A stretch of DNA of 24,407 bases from CAZWHE01 sp964633825 (GTDB lineage Bacteria; Planctomycetota; B15-G4; CAYZWU01), in assembly GCA_964633825.1 (NCBI GenBank), contig CAZWHE010000048.1:1-24407 (forward strand), in the 5' to 3' direction. The notes under the pieces are model-generated. The model saw only the letters and a program-made list of their open reading frames with translations, was not told the DNA's origin and did no database searches. Positions within the stretch are counted from its first letter, which is position 1; the number at the start of each line of letters is the position of its first letter. The position numbers were made by a program, and so were the translations under genes. Shown here piece by piece: positions 1-7,476 of the stretch.

Positions 1-191
1 CTGATGATCCGGCAATGAAAGCGGGATGCTTTCTGATCCTTCACGACAAGATCGTTTTTCTCCGCTCTTCCAATGGTCACCTCTCTCTGAGAGAAGGTTT
101 TGCTGATGAATCCGCCGTCCTGGCGGACGAAATCGCCGTCCTGGCGGAGCCAGAGAGTGATGGCCGGGTTATTATCGGGGGAACCCTTCAC
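1..191 (-). CDS. FHA-domain protein, 5' part only (runs off left edge)
   Basis: The frame opens with a GTG at 191 and stays open to the window edge, giving 63 codons. Residues 38-62 read VTIGRAEKNDLVVKDQKASR followed by FHCRI. This is the first half of a forkhead-associated domain, with the GR, the N-D-L strand and the S-R-x-H turn that bind phosphothreonine in this family. The GTG overlaps the TGA of the upstream waaF as GTGA, and a purine-rich AAGGGAGAAAGG lies just before it, so translational coupling is likely. Residues 16-29 are a duplicated heptapeptide, RQDGDFV then RQDGGFI. FHA proteins usually take part in Ser/Thr-kinase signalling or secretion, but the effector part lies outside the window, so the role is unknown. 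The FHA call is firm; the exact start is less so. Confidence 0.8.
   Translation of the reverse strand, partial: MKGSPDNNPAITLWLRQDGDFVRQDGGFISKTFSQREVTIGRAEKNDLVVKDQKASRFHCRII
106..147 (-). repeat. 21-bp tandem duplication inside the FHA gene
   Basis: Two adjacent 21-bp units, 106-126 and 127-147, match at 18 of 21 positions. They encode RQDGDFV and RQDGGFI in the FHA-domain gene just before the FHA core. The duplication keeps the reading frame. Confidence 0.8.
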
Positions 192-1255
192 AGCCTTTCT
201 CCCTTGGTTATGCCGAGATCGAGGAGATCTTTCACATTCTCCATGACCATTGCAGGAGTAATGAGCTTCATACATTCGTGGTCCCTGTCGCACTCTTTTT
301 TATGACAGGGCGCACAGTCCACATCAACGCGAACCACCCGCGTCTTATCCAGGTTGGAATCGGTATATGCGGGATTCGTCGGTCCCATCAATACGACAAC
401 GGGGATTTTGAAGGCCACAGCGATATGACGCGGCCCCGCATCAGTGGTGACGAGAATGTCGAGCCGGCGCATGACCGACTTGACGAGATCGAGGGGCAGA
501 ATCCTTAGCGACGTGTCGACAAGCGGGTGTCGGACCTTCTCGACGATGGACCGGGCGATCTCTTCTTCACCGGGACCGCAGAGGAGCAGAACGCGGCCGC
601 CCAAATCCTCTCTGACTGCATCGGCAAGCCGGGCAAACCCTTCGGGAGTCCAGCACTTGGAGGGCCCGAACGAAGCCCCCACGTTCATTCCTACGAGCGG
701 ATGCGCCCCCGCGAGCCCTTCCCTTTCCAGGAACGATTCGGCTTTTTTTTCGTTCTCGCCGTCAACGGCCAGCTCGAGGTCCTCGCTCACGCCGGAATCT
801 CCCCCGGCAAACCGCGCGATCCCGAGGTAGTATCCGGTCATGGGAGAAGGATTTTTTTTGCGTTTCCCGGCTGAAATCGAAATCGATCGATTGAGAAGCC
901 AACCCCGGCCGTTCAAAGCATAACCGGTTCTGTTCCTCACGCCTCCAAGGAAAAAAACCAGGGCCGAAGAGAAGGAATTCGGCAGGAGAAGCCCCATGTC
1001 GAAGCGATGCGGACGAAGCGCGGCAGCTGCGGAAAGAACTCTCTTGCGCCCCGAATCCTGAAAGGGAAGAACTTCGTCAAAGGAATCGAGGCCCTTCAGA
1101 AGATCCAGAATCTTCGGTTTGCCCTGGAGAAAAATCCGGGATCGGGGAAAACCCAGCCTCAGCGATCGAAGCGCCGGTGTGGCCATGATCACGTCTCCCA
1201 CCCAATTGGGAATCCTGACCACAATCTTGTGCCCTGATTTAGCGCTTTCGCTCAC
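188..1255 (-). CDS. waaF: ADP-heptose:LPS heptosyltransferase II (GT9 family)
   Basis: This enzyme transfers L-glycero-D-manno-heptose from ADP-heptose to the first heptose of the LPS inner core, on the cytoplasmic face of the inner membrane. The N-terminal Rossmann half has VRIPNWVGDVIMATPALRSL. The C-terminal half has GMNVGASFGPSKCWTPEGFA and the donor-site TTDAGPRHIAVAFKIPVVVL, both typical of WaaF. A cysteine cluster near the C-terminus (CAPC..KECDRDHECM) is common in this family. I chose GTG at 1255 (355 aa, close to the roughly 350 aa of E. coli WaaF) because AGAGGG sits seven bases upstream. A TTG at 1291 would add 12 residues but has no ribosome binding site. It follows the GT4 gene by a short gap and overlaps the FHA gene by four bases. 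Confidence 0.92.
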   Translation of the reverse strand: MSESAKSGHKIVVRIPNWVGDVIMATPALRSLRLGFPRSRIFLQGKPKILDLLKGLDSFDEVLPFQDSGRKRVLSAAAALRPHRFDMGLLLPNSFSSALVFFLGGVRNRTGYALNGRGWLLNRSISISAGKRKKNPSPMTGYYLGIARFAGGDSGVSEDLELAVDGENEKKAESFLEREGLAGAHPLVGMNVGASFGPSKCWTPEGFARLADAVREDLGGRVLLLCGPGEEEIARSIVEKVRHPLVDTSLRILPLDLVKSVMRRLDILVTTDAGPRHIAVAFKIPVVVLMGPTNPAYTDSNLDKTRVVRVDVDCAPCHKKECDRDHECMKLITPAMVMENVKDLLDLGITKGERL

Positions 1256-1294
1256 GATTCCGCCCTCTTGGCATAAGATACTTTTTATCAAAGG

Positions 1295-1300
1295 AATTAT
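1295..1300 (-). promoter_or_regulatory. Possible -10 element upstream of waaF
   Basis: A perfect TATAAT on the minus strand lies about 40 bases upstream of the waaF GTG. The -35 at 17-bp spacing (GTTACC) is poor and falls inside the hairpin at 1313-1330. It could be a weak internal promoter that lets waaF and the FHA gene be expressed apart from the operon. Confidence 0.3.
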
Positions 1301-1312
1301 ACCGCAAAGAGC

Positions 1313-1330
1313 CTGTGCGGTAACGCACAG
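1313..1330 (-). terminator. Perfect 7-bp hairpin between GT4 gene and waaF (attenuator-like)
   Basis: The arms CTGTGCG and CGCACAG pair perfectly around a 4-base loop, just downstream of the GT4 stop codon. On the minus strand the hairpin is followed by GCTCTTTGCGG rather than a run of T, so it would be a weak terminator or an mRNA-stabilising hairpin. Confidence 0.4.
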
Positions 1331-1338
1331 TAAAGGGC

Positions 1339-2484
1339 TTATTTTTTATTCAAACCGAAAAGTAATCTCTCGAATCTGTCCACATGAAGGCCAAAGTGGT
1401 TTTTTCGTCCGAGAGAGGCTGCGTTTTTTCGAAAGCGCTCTCTCTCTGAACCGAGCACTTCGGCAAGGAAGCGGGCTGTTGCGTCTGCATCGCCTGGATC
1501 ATCGAGGACAAAGCCCTCTCTTCCCTGGGTCATGAGCTCGGATGCGCCGTTGTACTTTGTTGTGACGACGGGGACTCCGGCTCCCAGCGCCTCGAGCGCC
1601 ACGAGGGAGCAGGGGTCATACCAAGTGGGGTGGAGAAGGACATCGCTTGCCCCGTAAAGCCGTTCCATGTCATGCCGTTCCCCGAGAAAGCGTACAGATG
1701 ATGAGAGACCGAGATCCTTTGCAAGGCGTTCATACCTTCGCGCTCTCTCTCGCCCGACAACGAGGAAAATGATCCGACTGTTTTTTTTATGGAAGGCGGC
1801 CAGGCCGCGGAGCGCCTGAGCAAGCCCCTTCAATCGAAAATTGTGCCCGCAGAACAGGACAACATCGCTCCCGTGAGGGATTTTCTCTTTACGGAGAAAG
1901 TCATGTCGATATCGCTCCCGGAGGCCGGGATGGAACCGGCCCGTGTCCACGCCGTTGTGTATCACGGCAACGGGGCATCCAAGCCGCTTCTCGACGGGAC
2001 CCGCCGTCATTGCCGAGAGAGCGGCCACCCGGTGTTTCGGACCGGACCCGAGCAGAACCCGGTCACACCAGAGAAAGAAAAGGTTCTTCGGGCTGAAGAA
2101 CTTTTTGAGAAGGAGAAGAAACGCCGGGGCTCCCGTTCGTCCCGCCTGCGACCGGGCAGCGCCTTTCAGAGATTCGATGTGGAGACCGCCGTGCGGCTGG
2201 AATATGTCGGCCTTCAGGGCATGCCGGAAGGCGACAACCGCATCGAACCCGCCCCGGGCAATCATCTTTCCCGGAACCCGAGCCAGGATCATTTCCCTGA
2301 GAAGGCGCGGTCCGGGGGGAAGCCGGACAGGAATGACCGCAGGACTAAAGGAATCATCGGACTCGACACAGGCGACGGTGACTTCATGCCCTTTTCTCGC
2401 CAGAGCGTCGGCCAGATCTCGCAGGTAGCCCTCGGCGCCTCCTCTCGAGGGGAAGTACGTGTCGATGCAGAAAAGGACTCTCAC
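1339..2484 (-). CDS. GT4-family glycosyltransferase (WaaG-like), LPS core
   Basis: This 381-aa GT-B enzyme probably adds a core sugar to LPS in the cytoplasm. The N-terminus reads FCIDTYFPSRGGAEGYLRDLADALARKGHEVTV, the acceptor-domain GG loop of the GT4 family. The C-terminal domain has FCGHNFRLKGL (with the conserved lysine) and HPTWYDPCSLVALEALGAGVPVVTT. The latter is a variant EX7E donor motif in which the first glutamate is replaced (DPCSLVALE), as in some WaaG relatives. The GTG start overlaps the stop of the kinase upstream as GTGA. Sugar and acceptor specificity cannot be read from the sequence. Its position between a WaaP-like kinase and waaF supports an inner-core role. Confidence 0.88.
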   Translation of the reverse strand: MRVLFCIDTYFPSRGGAEGYLRDLADALARKGHEVTVACVESDDSFSPAVIPVRLPPGPRLLREMILARVPGKMIARGGFDAVVAFRHALKADIFQPHGGLHIESLKGAARSQAGRTGAPAFLLLLKKFFSPKNLFFLWCDRVLLGSGPKHRVAALSAMTAGPVEKRLGCPVAVIHNGVDTGRFHPGLRERYRHDFLRKEKIPHGSDVVLFCGHNFRLKGLAQALRGLAAFHKKNSRIIFLVVGRERARRYERLAKDLGLSSSVRFLGERHDMERLYGASDVLLHPTWYDPCSLVALEALGAGVPVVTTKYNGASELMTQGREGFVLDDPGDADATARFLAEVLGSERERFRKNAASLGRKNHFGLHVDRFERLLFGLNKK

Positions 2485-3254
2485 GACTGGCTCCGCGCAT
2501 CGTGCCGCGCAATCTTCCCGGCTTTCTTTTCTACCGCCCTGATCAAGCGGCGATCGGGAGGGGAGAGATTCGCCGCCCCCCTGTATGCATGATAAAAACG
2601 GATCCTGTCCGCCGCGGTCGCTCCGGCCTGCAGAGACGAATAGAGCAGGGCGGCCAGATCTTTGACAAGGCCGTGCCTTTTGAAGAAGGATTTTTTTTCA
2701 ACCCTCTGAAGATCGATCAAAAAGAGGCGGTCTTCTCTGAGCAGAAGGTGGCACAAATAGAGATCGTGATGACAAAAACCGGCCCGATGAAAAAGAGAAA
2801 CGAGCCTCCCGGCCTGCCGGGCCAGATCCCGCCGAAGGGACGGTGTGAGAAGCGATGCATCCCGCAGCGCATCGTCGAGAGGCGCCCCGCCTTCATCACA
2901 GCTCATGAAGAAAGACTCTTCCCCGAATTCGCCCCATGCGGCCGGCAGGGGCGTGGGAACGCCGATTCGGCGCAGAGACAGTGTGTTGTTCCATTCCTTT
3001 TCCCCCTCTGTCGGCGTTCGATGTGTTTTTTCACGGTGCACCTTCAAGAAGTAACGCTCCCCCCCCGCCTCGAGAACAAGGTTCCGGCGGCCGTCCCTGT
3101 CGCGAAGGAGTGTGATGCCTTCTCGTTGCATTAAAAAATCGGCCGCTCCTTGATACCCGTGAGCGGAAAGATCGGACCGTTTCTCCTCGTTGATGACGAG
3201 CCGTCCCCTCTCATCCTCAATCTCTACGTACGCGATGTCGCTTTTCACGCACAC
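2481..3254 (-). CDS. WaaP/InaA-family lipopolysaccharide core kinase
   Basis: This 257-aa protein has a protein-kinase-like fold of the lipopolysaccharide kinase family. YFLKVHREK carries the probable ATP-binding lysine. GFCHHDLYLCHLLL carries the catalytic-loop aspartate in an H-x-D setting, and LFLIDLQRV carries the metal-binding aspartate. WaaP relatives phosphorylate inner-core heptose (or Kdo, for KdkA), which lets cations cross-bridge the outer membrane. The start is a GTG at 3254 with GAGG nine bases upstream. The C-terminus overlaps the GT4 start by four bases. The target sugar is inferred from its heptose-gene neighbours. Confidence 0.82.
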   Translation of the reverse strand: MCVKSDIAYVEIEDERGRLVINEEKRSDLSAHGYQGAADFLMQREGITLLRDRDGRRNLVLEAGGERYFLKVHREKTHRTPTEGEKEWNNTLSLRRIGVPTPLPAAWGEFGEESFFMSCDEGGAPLDDALRDASLLTPSLRRDLARQAGRLVSLFHRAGFCHHDLYLCHLLLREDRLFLIDLQRVEKKSFFKRHGLVKDLAALLYSSLQAGATAADRIRFYHAYRGAANLSPPDRRLIRAVEKKAGKIARHDARSQS

Positions 3255-3287
3255 TTCTTTTCCTCAAATATGCAGGGATTTCGGGTC

Positions 3288-3782
3288 TCAGCGATCCTCT
3301 TCCCGCAAAGCCATCTGTTTGATCCTGTCCATCAGGCCCGACGAGGAGTGTCTCTTCGGATCTCCCACAATCGCGATCTCGCCGCCATATGAGAGCACGG
3401 CATCGCGTTCCGGAACTGTTTCTTGGGTGTAGTCCGTGCCTTTGGCGTGAACGGTGGGTTTGAGTTTGAGGAGAAGAGCGTCGACTCTCTGTTCATGAAA
3501 GAGCGTGACATAATCGACGCATTCGAGAGCGCTGAGGATTTCGACCCTTTCGTCTTCAGGGTTGATCGGAAGCTCAGGCCCTTTCAGAACGGAAACGGAC
3601 CGGTCGCTGTTCACGGCCACAACCAGACAGTCCCCGCGGCTCCGGGCGTCCTTCAACGCACGGACATGCCCCACGTGCAGAAGATCGAAAACCCCGTTGG
3701 TGAAAACGACTCTTTTCCCCTGCTCCAGAAGCTGACTCACCGTATCGAGCAGGTCCCCGTGATCCCTGATGAAGACTCCCAT
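3288..3782 (-). CDS. Stand-alone heptose-1-phosphate nucleotidyltransferase (RfaE domain II type)
   Basis: This 164-aa cytidylyltransferase-fold protein has FTNGVFDLLHVGHVRALK, with the HxGH nucleotide-binding motif at residues 36-39. It also has AVNSDRSVSVLKG, AKGTDYTQETVPE and the late HSSSGLMDRI that corresponds to the STT region of HldE. Enzymes of this kind join a nucleotide to D-glycero-beta-D-manno-heptose 1-phosphate. The ATG at 3782 has AAGGGAG four bases upstream and follows the kinase gene by 26 bases. It duplicates the C-terminal domain of the HldE encoded two genes upstream. It may therefore serve a different sugar-nucleotide, or it may be a paralogue that has taken over part of the HldE job. 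Confidence 0.85.
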   Translation of the reverse strand: MGVFIRDHGDLLDTVSQLLEQGKRVVFTNGVFDLLHVGHVRALKDARSRGDCLVVAVNSDRSVSVLKGPELPINPEDERVEILSALECVDYVTLFHEQRVDALLLKLKPTVHAKGTDYTQETVPERDAVLSYGGEIAIVGDPKRHSSSGLMDRIKQMALREEDR

Positions 3783-3808
3783 AGAACTCCCTTTCCACTG
3801 ACGTCGAA

Positions 3809-4828
3809 TCAGGACGGCCTGAGCCGGAGCATCCTGAGCCTCGACTTCAGTTCGTCTCGGGAACAGGTGGCGGCTCCCGTCTTCATGACAACGACACTGG
3901 CGGCACAGTTGGCCAGCTCAGCTCCCTCGCGGCTGGAGGCCCCGGCCACGAGAGAGAGCGCTATAGTGGCGGCAACAGTGTCACCGGCGCCGCTCACGTC
4001 GACGACTTCCTCTTCTCCCAGGGCCGGTATCCTCGTAATGTCGCCCGATTCTTCGAAAAGCATCATTCCTTTGTTGCCGCGGGTGATGACGAGTGTTTGT
4101 GCCCGGAGGCGGGAGAGAAGCTCCCGGCCCGCTTTTTCAACATCTTCATCGCTGCGGATTGCAATCCCCGAGGTCATGGCGGCTTCCTCTTCGTTGGGGG
4201 TGAGGCAGCAAACGCCCCGGAAGAGATTGAGTCTGTATCTGGAATCCACGATGACGGGTTTTTCTCCGGCGATCCTGAGAAGGCATTCGATGACTCGATC
4301 TGAAACGAGACCGCAATCGTAATCCGAGACCAGCCACGCTTGCACACGGGAATCGAGGCTTTCGACGGCCTCGACGATCCGCTTTTCCTCGTTTGCCGAA
4401 GCCGTAACGGCCGAAGCCGGTATCCGGAGCTGCGCCTCGTCATCGATTCGAATAACCTGATGTTTGATCCTGTTGGCGTCCCCCACCATGATCCTGGTTT
4501 TTGTCACCGTTCGGTGAGCGGAGGAAGTGAGAACACCCTCCATTTCGACGGCTCGTGATTCGAAGTGGTTTTTGAGCGCTTTCCCGTGGTCGTCATCTCC
4601 AACGAGCGTAACCGGCAAGACGCGGCAGTCCAGGGCGATCAGGTTGTTGACCGTGTTGGCGGCGCAGCCCGGAATCAAGCGCTCCTCCTCCTTGCGCACC
4701 ACCATGACGGGAGCTTCTCGTGAAATTCTTTCCGGTTTTCCCAGGATATAAATATCGGCCGCCGAGTCGCCGATAACGCCGATCGAACACTCGCTGAACC
4801 TCTCGATGATCTGTTCAAACCTCTTCAT
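3809..4828 (-). CDS. PfkB-family heptose-7-phosphate kinase-like protein (RfaE domain I type)
   Basis: This 339-aa ribokinase-fold enzyme starts VIGDSAADIYILGKPERISREAPV, close to the start of the HldE kinase domain. It has the substrate-site GCAANTVNNL and ends with DVSGAGDTVAATIALSL, placing the probable catalytic base at Asp283. The expected reaction is C1 phosphorylation of heptose 7-phosphate. The ATG at 4828 lies inside the end of hldE (14-base overlap) with GGAG eight bases upstream. With the next gene it forms a split copy of HldE. Where HldE has LGGAANVAVNL this protein has IPGCAANTVNNL, so substrate preference may differ. Confidence 0.83.
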   Translation of the reverse strand: MKRFEQIIERFSECSIGVIGDSAADIYILGKPERISREAPVMVVRKEEERLIPGCAANTVNNLIALDCRVLPVTLVGDDDHGKALKNHFESRAVEMEGVLTSSAHRTVTKTRIMVGDANRIKHQVIRIDDEAQLRIPASAVTASANEEKRIVEAVESLDSRVQAWLVSDYDCGLVSDRVIECLLRIAGEKPVIVDSRYRLNLFRGVCCLTPNEEEAAMTSGIAIRSDEDVEKAGRELLSRLRAQTLVITRGNKGMMLFEESGDITRIPALGEEEVVDVSGAGDTVAATIALSLVAGASSREGAELANCAASVVVMKTGAATCSRDELKSRLRMLRLRPS

Positions 4829-6272
4829 GCCCGGTGACTCCGTAAAGATTCAGGATTTTATCGACGATCCCCGTGGTGGAGCGCCCCTTTCTGAGAGGGA
4901 CGAGCTCGACCTCGCCTCCGTGCTCTTCCACCCATTCCCTGCCCACGACACCCTTATCTTTCCAGTCCTCCCCTTTCACCAGGATCTGGGGAGTCACTTC
5001 CCGGATGATCTCGAGGGGCGTGTCCTCGGAAAAGGAGACGACGAAATCGACGACCTGCATGGAAGCCAGGATTTCCTGCCGTTCCTCTATTCCGAGAACG
5101 GGTCTCTTTTCCCCCTTCAGCCTTTTCACCGATTTGTCATCGTTGACGGCCACCATCAGAGCGTCGCCGAAAGCTTTTGCTTTTCGGAGGAAATCGAGAT
5201 GTCCGCCGTGAATGAGATCGTAACAGCCGTTCGTGAAAACGAGTTTTTCCCCCTTCTCACGGAATTCTTTCGCTTTTTTTGCCGCCTCGGGACGGGACAG
5301 AATCTTGTCGGAAGGTCTAGCGGCGCTGATCGAAAAAGCCTGCTCCAGTTCCCGGCGAGTCGGCGCAGCCGCGCCCAACCGCCCCACCACGATCCCGGCG
5401 CCGGCGTTGGCGATCCGGACGGCATCTTCGAGAACGCAATCGGAAGAGAGATAGAACGCGAGAATGGCAATCACCGTATCACCGGCGCCCGTCACATCAT
5501 AGACCGACCGGGCGCGTGCGGCGATCACGGCGCTCTCTCCGCTCTCGCCGGAATAGAAAATCCCTTCCGACCCCAGAGTGACGACAACATCCCGGACCCC
5601 GATGTCCTCCCGAAGCATTTGGGCGATCTTGAAAAGCGCGTCACGCCCGTTGATAACAACACCCGTGTAATCCTCGGCTTCCTTTTTGTTCGGCGTAACC
5701 AGGCGGGCGCCGCGGTAATTCCCATAGTCGCTCCCTTTGGGATCGACGAGGACGCCGTATCCTCCCGCTCTCTCCATGATTCCGCCGATCACCGGGGGGG
5801 TGAGCGTCCCTTTTGCATAGTCGGAGACGACCACGGCATCGGACTTCTCGAGAGTCTGCTTCATCGACTCGAGAAACCCGCCGGCCAGGCCGTCGTCCAA
5901 AGAGATCCTCATTTCTTTGTCGATACGGAGGAGCTGCTGGTTATGGGATATGATGCGCGTTTTACAGATCGTCGGACGGCTTTCGTCGCGCAGAATCGCC
6001 CCCGTCCCAATCCCGAGATCGTTGAGCTTTTCAACGAGGAGATCGCCGTTGTCGTCCCGGCCGACCACGCCGCAGCACTCGACACGGGCGCCGAGCGCTC
6101 TCAGATTGACGGCTACGTTGGCGGCGCCGCCGAGAGTGGCGTGCTCACCATCCACCTCGAGAACCTGGATGGGAGCTTCCGGAGAGATCCGGCTCGCTTC
6201 GCCCGTCACGTATCTGTCGAGGATCAGGTCTCCCACAACGGTCACCATGGGTGACGGAGCCGTTTGGATCAT
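4815..6272 (-). CDS. hldE: Bifunctional HldE: heptose-7-P kinase / heptose-1-P adenylyltransferase
   Basis: This 485-aa protein has the length and two-domain order of E. coli HldE (477 aa). Residues 10-315 are a ribokinase-like domain, with GDLILDRYVTGEASRISPEAP, LGGAANVAVNL and TGAGD (Asp265). Residues 340-480 are a nucleotidyltransferase domain, with FTNGCYDLIHGGHLDFL (HGGH 355-358), VNDDKSVKRLKGEKRPV, LVKGEDW and GRSTTGIV. Together they carry out two steps from heptose 7-phosphate to ADP-heptose in the cytoplasm. I chose the ATG at 6272, which has AGG immediately before it. A TTG at 6293, overlapping the upstream TGA as TTGA and preceded at about ten bases by AGGAAGG, is a real alternative that adds 7 residues. 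The frame is open further upstream but only inside the preceding gene. Confidence 0.93.
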   Translation of the reverse strand: MIQTAPSPMVTVVGDLILDRYVTGEASRISPEAPIQVLEVDGEHATLGGAANVAVNLRALGARVECCGVVGRDDNGDLLVEKLNDLGIGTGAILRDESRPTICKTRIISHNQQLLRIDKEMRISLDDGLAGGFLESMKQTLEKSDAVVVSDYAKGTLTPPVIGGIMERAGGYGVLVDPKGSDYGNYRGARLVTPNKKEAEDYTGVVINGRDALFKIAQMLREDIGVRDVVVTLGSEGIFYSGESGESAVIAARARSVYDVTGAGDTVIAILAFYLSSDCVLEDAVRIANAGAGIVVGRLGAAAPTRRELEQAFSISAARPSDKILSRPEAAKKAKEFREKGEKLVFTNGCYDLIHGGHLDFLRKAKAFGDALMVAVNDDKSVKRLKGEKRPVLGIEERQEILASMQVVDFVVSFSEDTPLEIIREVTPQILVKGEDWKDKGVVGREWVEEHGGEVELVPLRKGRSTTGIVDKILNLYGVTGHEEV

Positions 6273-6289
6273 CCTGATTAAACGGGTGT

Positions 6290-7258
6290 TCAAGATCTGT
6301 TGCCCTTCCTCCGTCCGGCTATCTCGTGGAGCACACCCCAGCGGAAAATGGGAATCATGATCTCGTGGTGCCCCGTGATCGCCACTCCCGTTCCGGAAGG
6401 GCGCTCGACCACGTTCCTGTCGGGACGGTAATGGCGGATCATGTCGAAATCGGCCGTCAGAAACCGGGACGGGTCGCCGTTGATGTTTCTGGACAGTGTG
6501 AGTGCTTTCAGAAAAACCTCTGGGAGAACGACCGACGATCCCACGTTCAGCCAGACTCCGTCCTCGAGAGACCCGACGACGCCCGTCAGGACTCGAAAAT
6601 CTTTCATCGAAGCCGCACCGATGGCGGCTCCATCCGCTCCGGGATGCATGTGAACAATGTCGCATCCGAGAGAAATATGAACCGTAACGGGAATGCCGAG
6701 TCGAACGCCGGCGGCAAGGATGGATGCCCGGCTGTTCGTCAGATGCCGGTTTTTATTATCGGCTGTCTTTTCTATGATCTCACGGCCCAGAATTTCTCCC
6801 AAACCTCTTCCCTCCGCGGCAGCCCGAACCGCTGCGCCGTTGATGCTCTCGGCCGTCTCGCGAGCCATACCGAATGAGCCGTTTTGAAGACTTTCATCGA
6901 CATCCTCGGAAGTCGCGCCGTGGGCGGCGATCTCGTAGTCGTGGATCGCCCCCGCCCCGTTCATGGCCAGGGCGGACAGAATGCCGCGCTCCATCATATC
7001 GATGACGAGAAGAGAAAGGCCGCACTTGATGACGTGTGCTCCCATGGCCAGAACCACGGTTTTTTCGGACTGCCGGGCAGCGGCGACGGTACGGCACAGC
7101 TTTTTCAGACCGCGGGCGGCCAGTATATCGGGGAATCCCGCCAGGATATCGCCCGGAGGATCGGATGGTTCGACGAGAACCGACCCGGAGACAATGTTTT
7201 TTCTCTCTTCGATCGAGTAGGTTTTCAGTTTCTCGAAACCAGGCTCATCGAACGCCAT
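6290..7258 (-). CDS. Conserved unknown protein, possibly deoxyhypusine-synthase-like NAD-binding fold
   Basis: I recognise no assigned function for this 322-aa soluble protein. It has no signal peptide or membrane segment. Visible blocks are VVLAMGAHVIKCGLSLLVIDMM followed by ALAMNGAGAIHDYEIA (residues ~70-112), HISLGCDIVHMHPGADGAAIG (~200), GSLEDGVWLNVGSSVVLPEVFLKAL (~235-258) and a C-terminal GHHEIMIPIFRWGVLHE. The pattern of a glycine-rich turn, a helix, a hydrophobic strand and G-A-G-x-x-H-D recalls the NAD-binding core of deoxyhypusine synthase relatives. That resemblance is my inference and is weak. The ATG at 7258 is preceded by GAGGG about ten bases upstream. It heads the heptose operon and ends just before hldE, so a role in heptose or LPS metabolism is plausible. 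Confidence 0.75.
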   Translation of the reverse strand: MAFDEPGFEKLKTYSIEERKNIVSGSVLVEPSDPPGDILAGFPDILAARGLKKLCRTVAAARQSEKTVVLAMGAHVIKCGLSLLVIDMMERGILSALAMNGAGAIHDYEIAAHGATSEDVDESLQNGSFGMARETAESINGAAVRAAAEGRGLGEILGREIIEKTADNKNRHLTNSRASILAAGVRLGIPVTVHISLGCDIVHMHPGADGAAIGAASMKDFRVLTGVVGSLEDGVWLNVGSSVVLPEVFLKALTLSRNINGDPSRFLTADFDMIRHYRPDRNVVERPSGTGVAITGHHEIMIPIFRWGVLHEIAGRRKGNRS

Positions 7259-7418
7259 GACTCTGTCACCCTCACATCCCTATCAGGGAAGAATCGCTTG
7301 ACCGGACCAACTCATCGGTTTTCCACTCCGGCGCACGGCCATGCAACAGCTTACAAAACCCTGCTCTGAAATCAGTGAAATATCCGAACTAAAGAACCAA
7401 AAAAATCTTCCTGTTCTG

Positions 7419-7446
7419 TTGAAACGCTTTCATGATCTATTACACT
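7419..7446 (+). promoter_or_regulatory. Candidate sigma-70 promoter, plus strand
   Basis: TTGAAA at 7419-7424 and TACACT at 7441-7446 are separated by 16 bp in AT-rich DNA. A start near 7453 is predicted. No long gene follows on this strand, so it would drive a small RNA or the short ORF at 7497. Confidence 0.4.
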
Positions 7447-7460
7447 CTTAAATAATAAGT

Positions 7461-7475
7461 TCTACAAATTGTAGA
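7461..7475. promoter_or_regulatory. Perfect 15-bp dyad TCTACAAATTGTAGA (operator candidate)
   Basis: Arms of seven bases (TCTACAA and TTGTAGA) surround a single central A. It lies about 15 bases downstream of the -10 of the plus-strand promoter candidate, where a bound repressor would block transcription. The TACA...TGTA core resembles winged-helix repressor operators, but the spacing does not match a family I can name. Confidence 0.45.
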
Positions 7476-7476
7476 G

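Noticed and set aside
4806..6254. 482-codon open frame on the plus strand opposite hldE
   Set aside because: It is a shadow of a well-recognised two-domain enzyme, with no ribosome binding site and no family features of its own.
4815..6665. Longer HldE starting at 6665 (616 residues)
   Set aside because: The extra N-terminal residues are arginine- and serine-rich frame-shifted sequence of the upstream gene and have no counterpart in HldE proteins.
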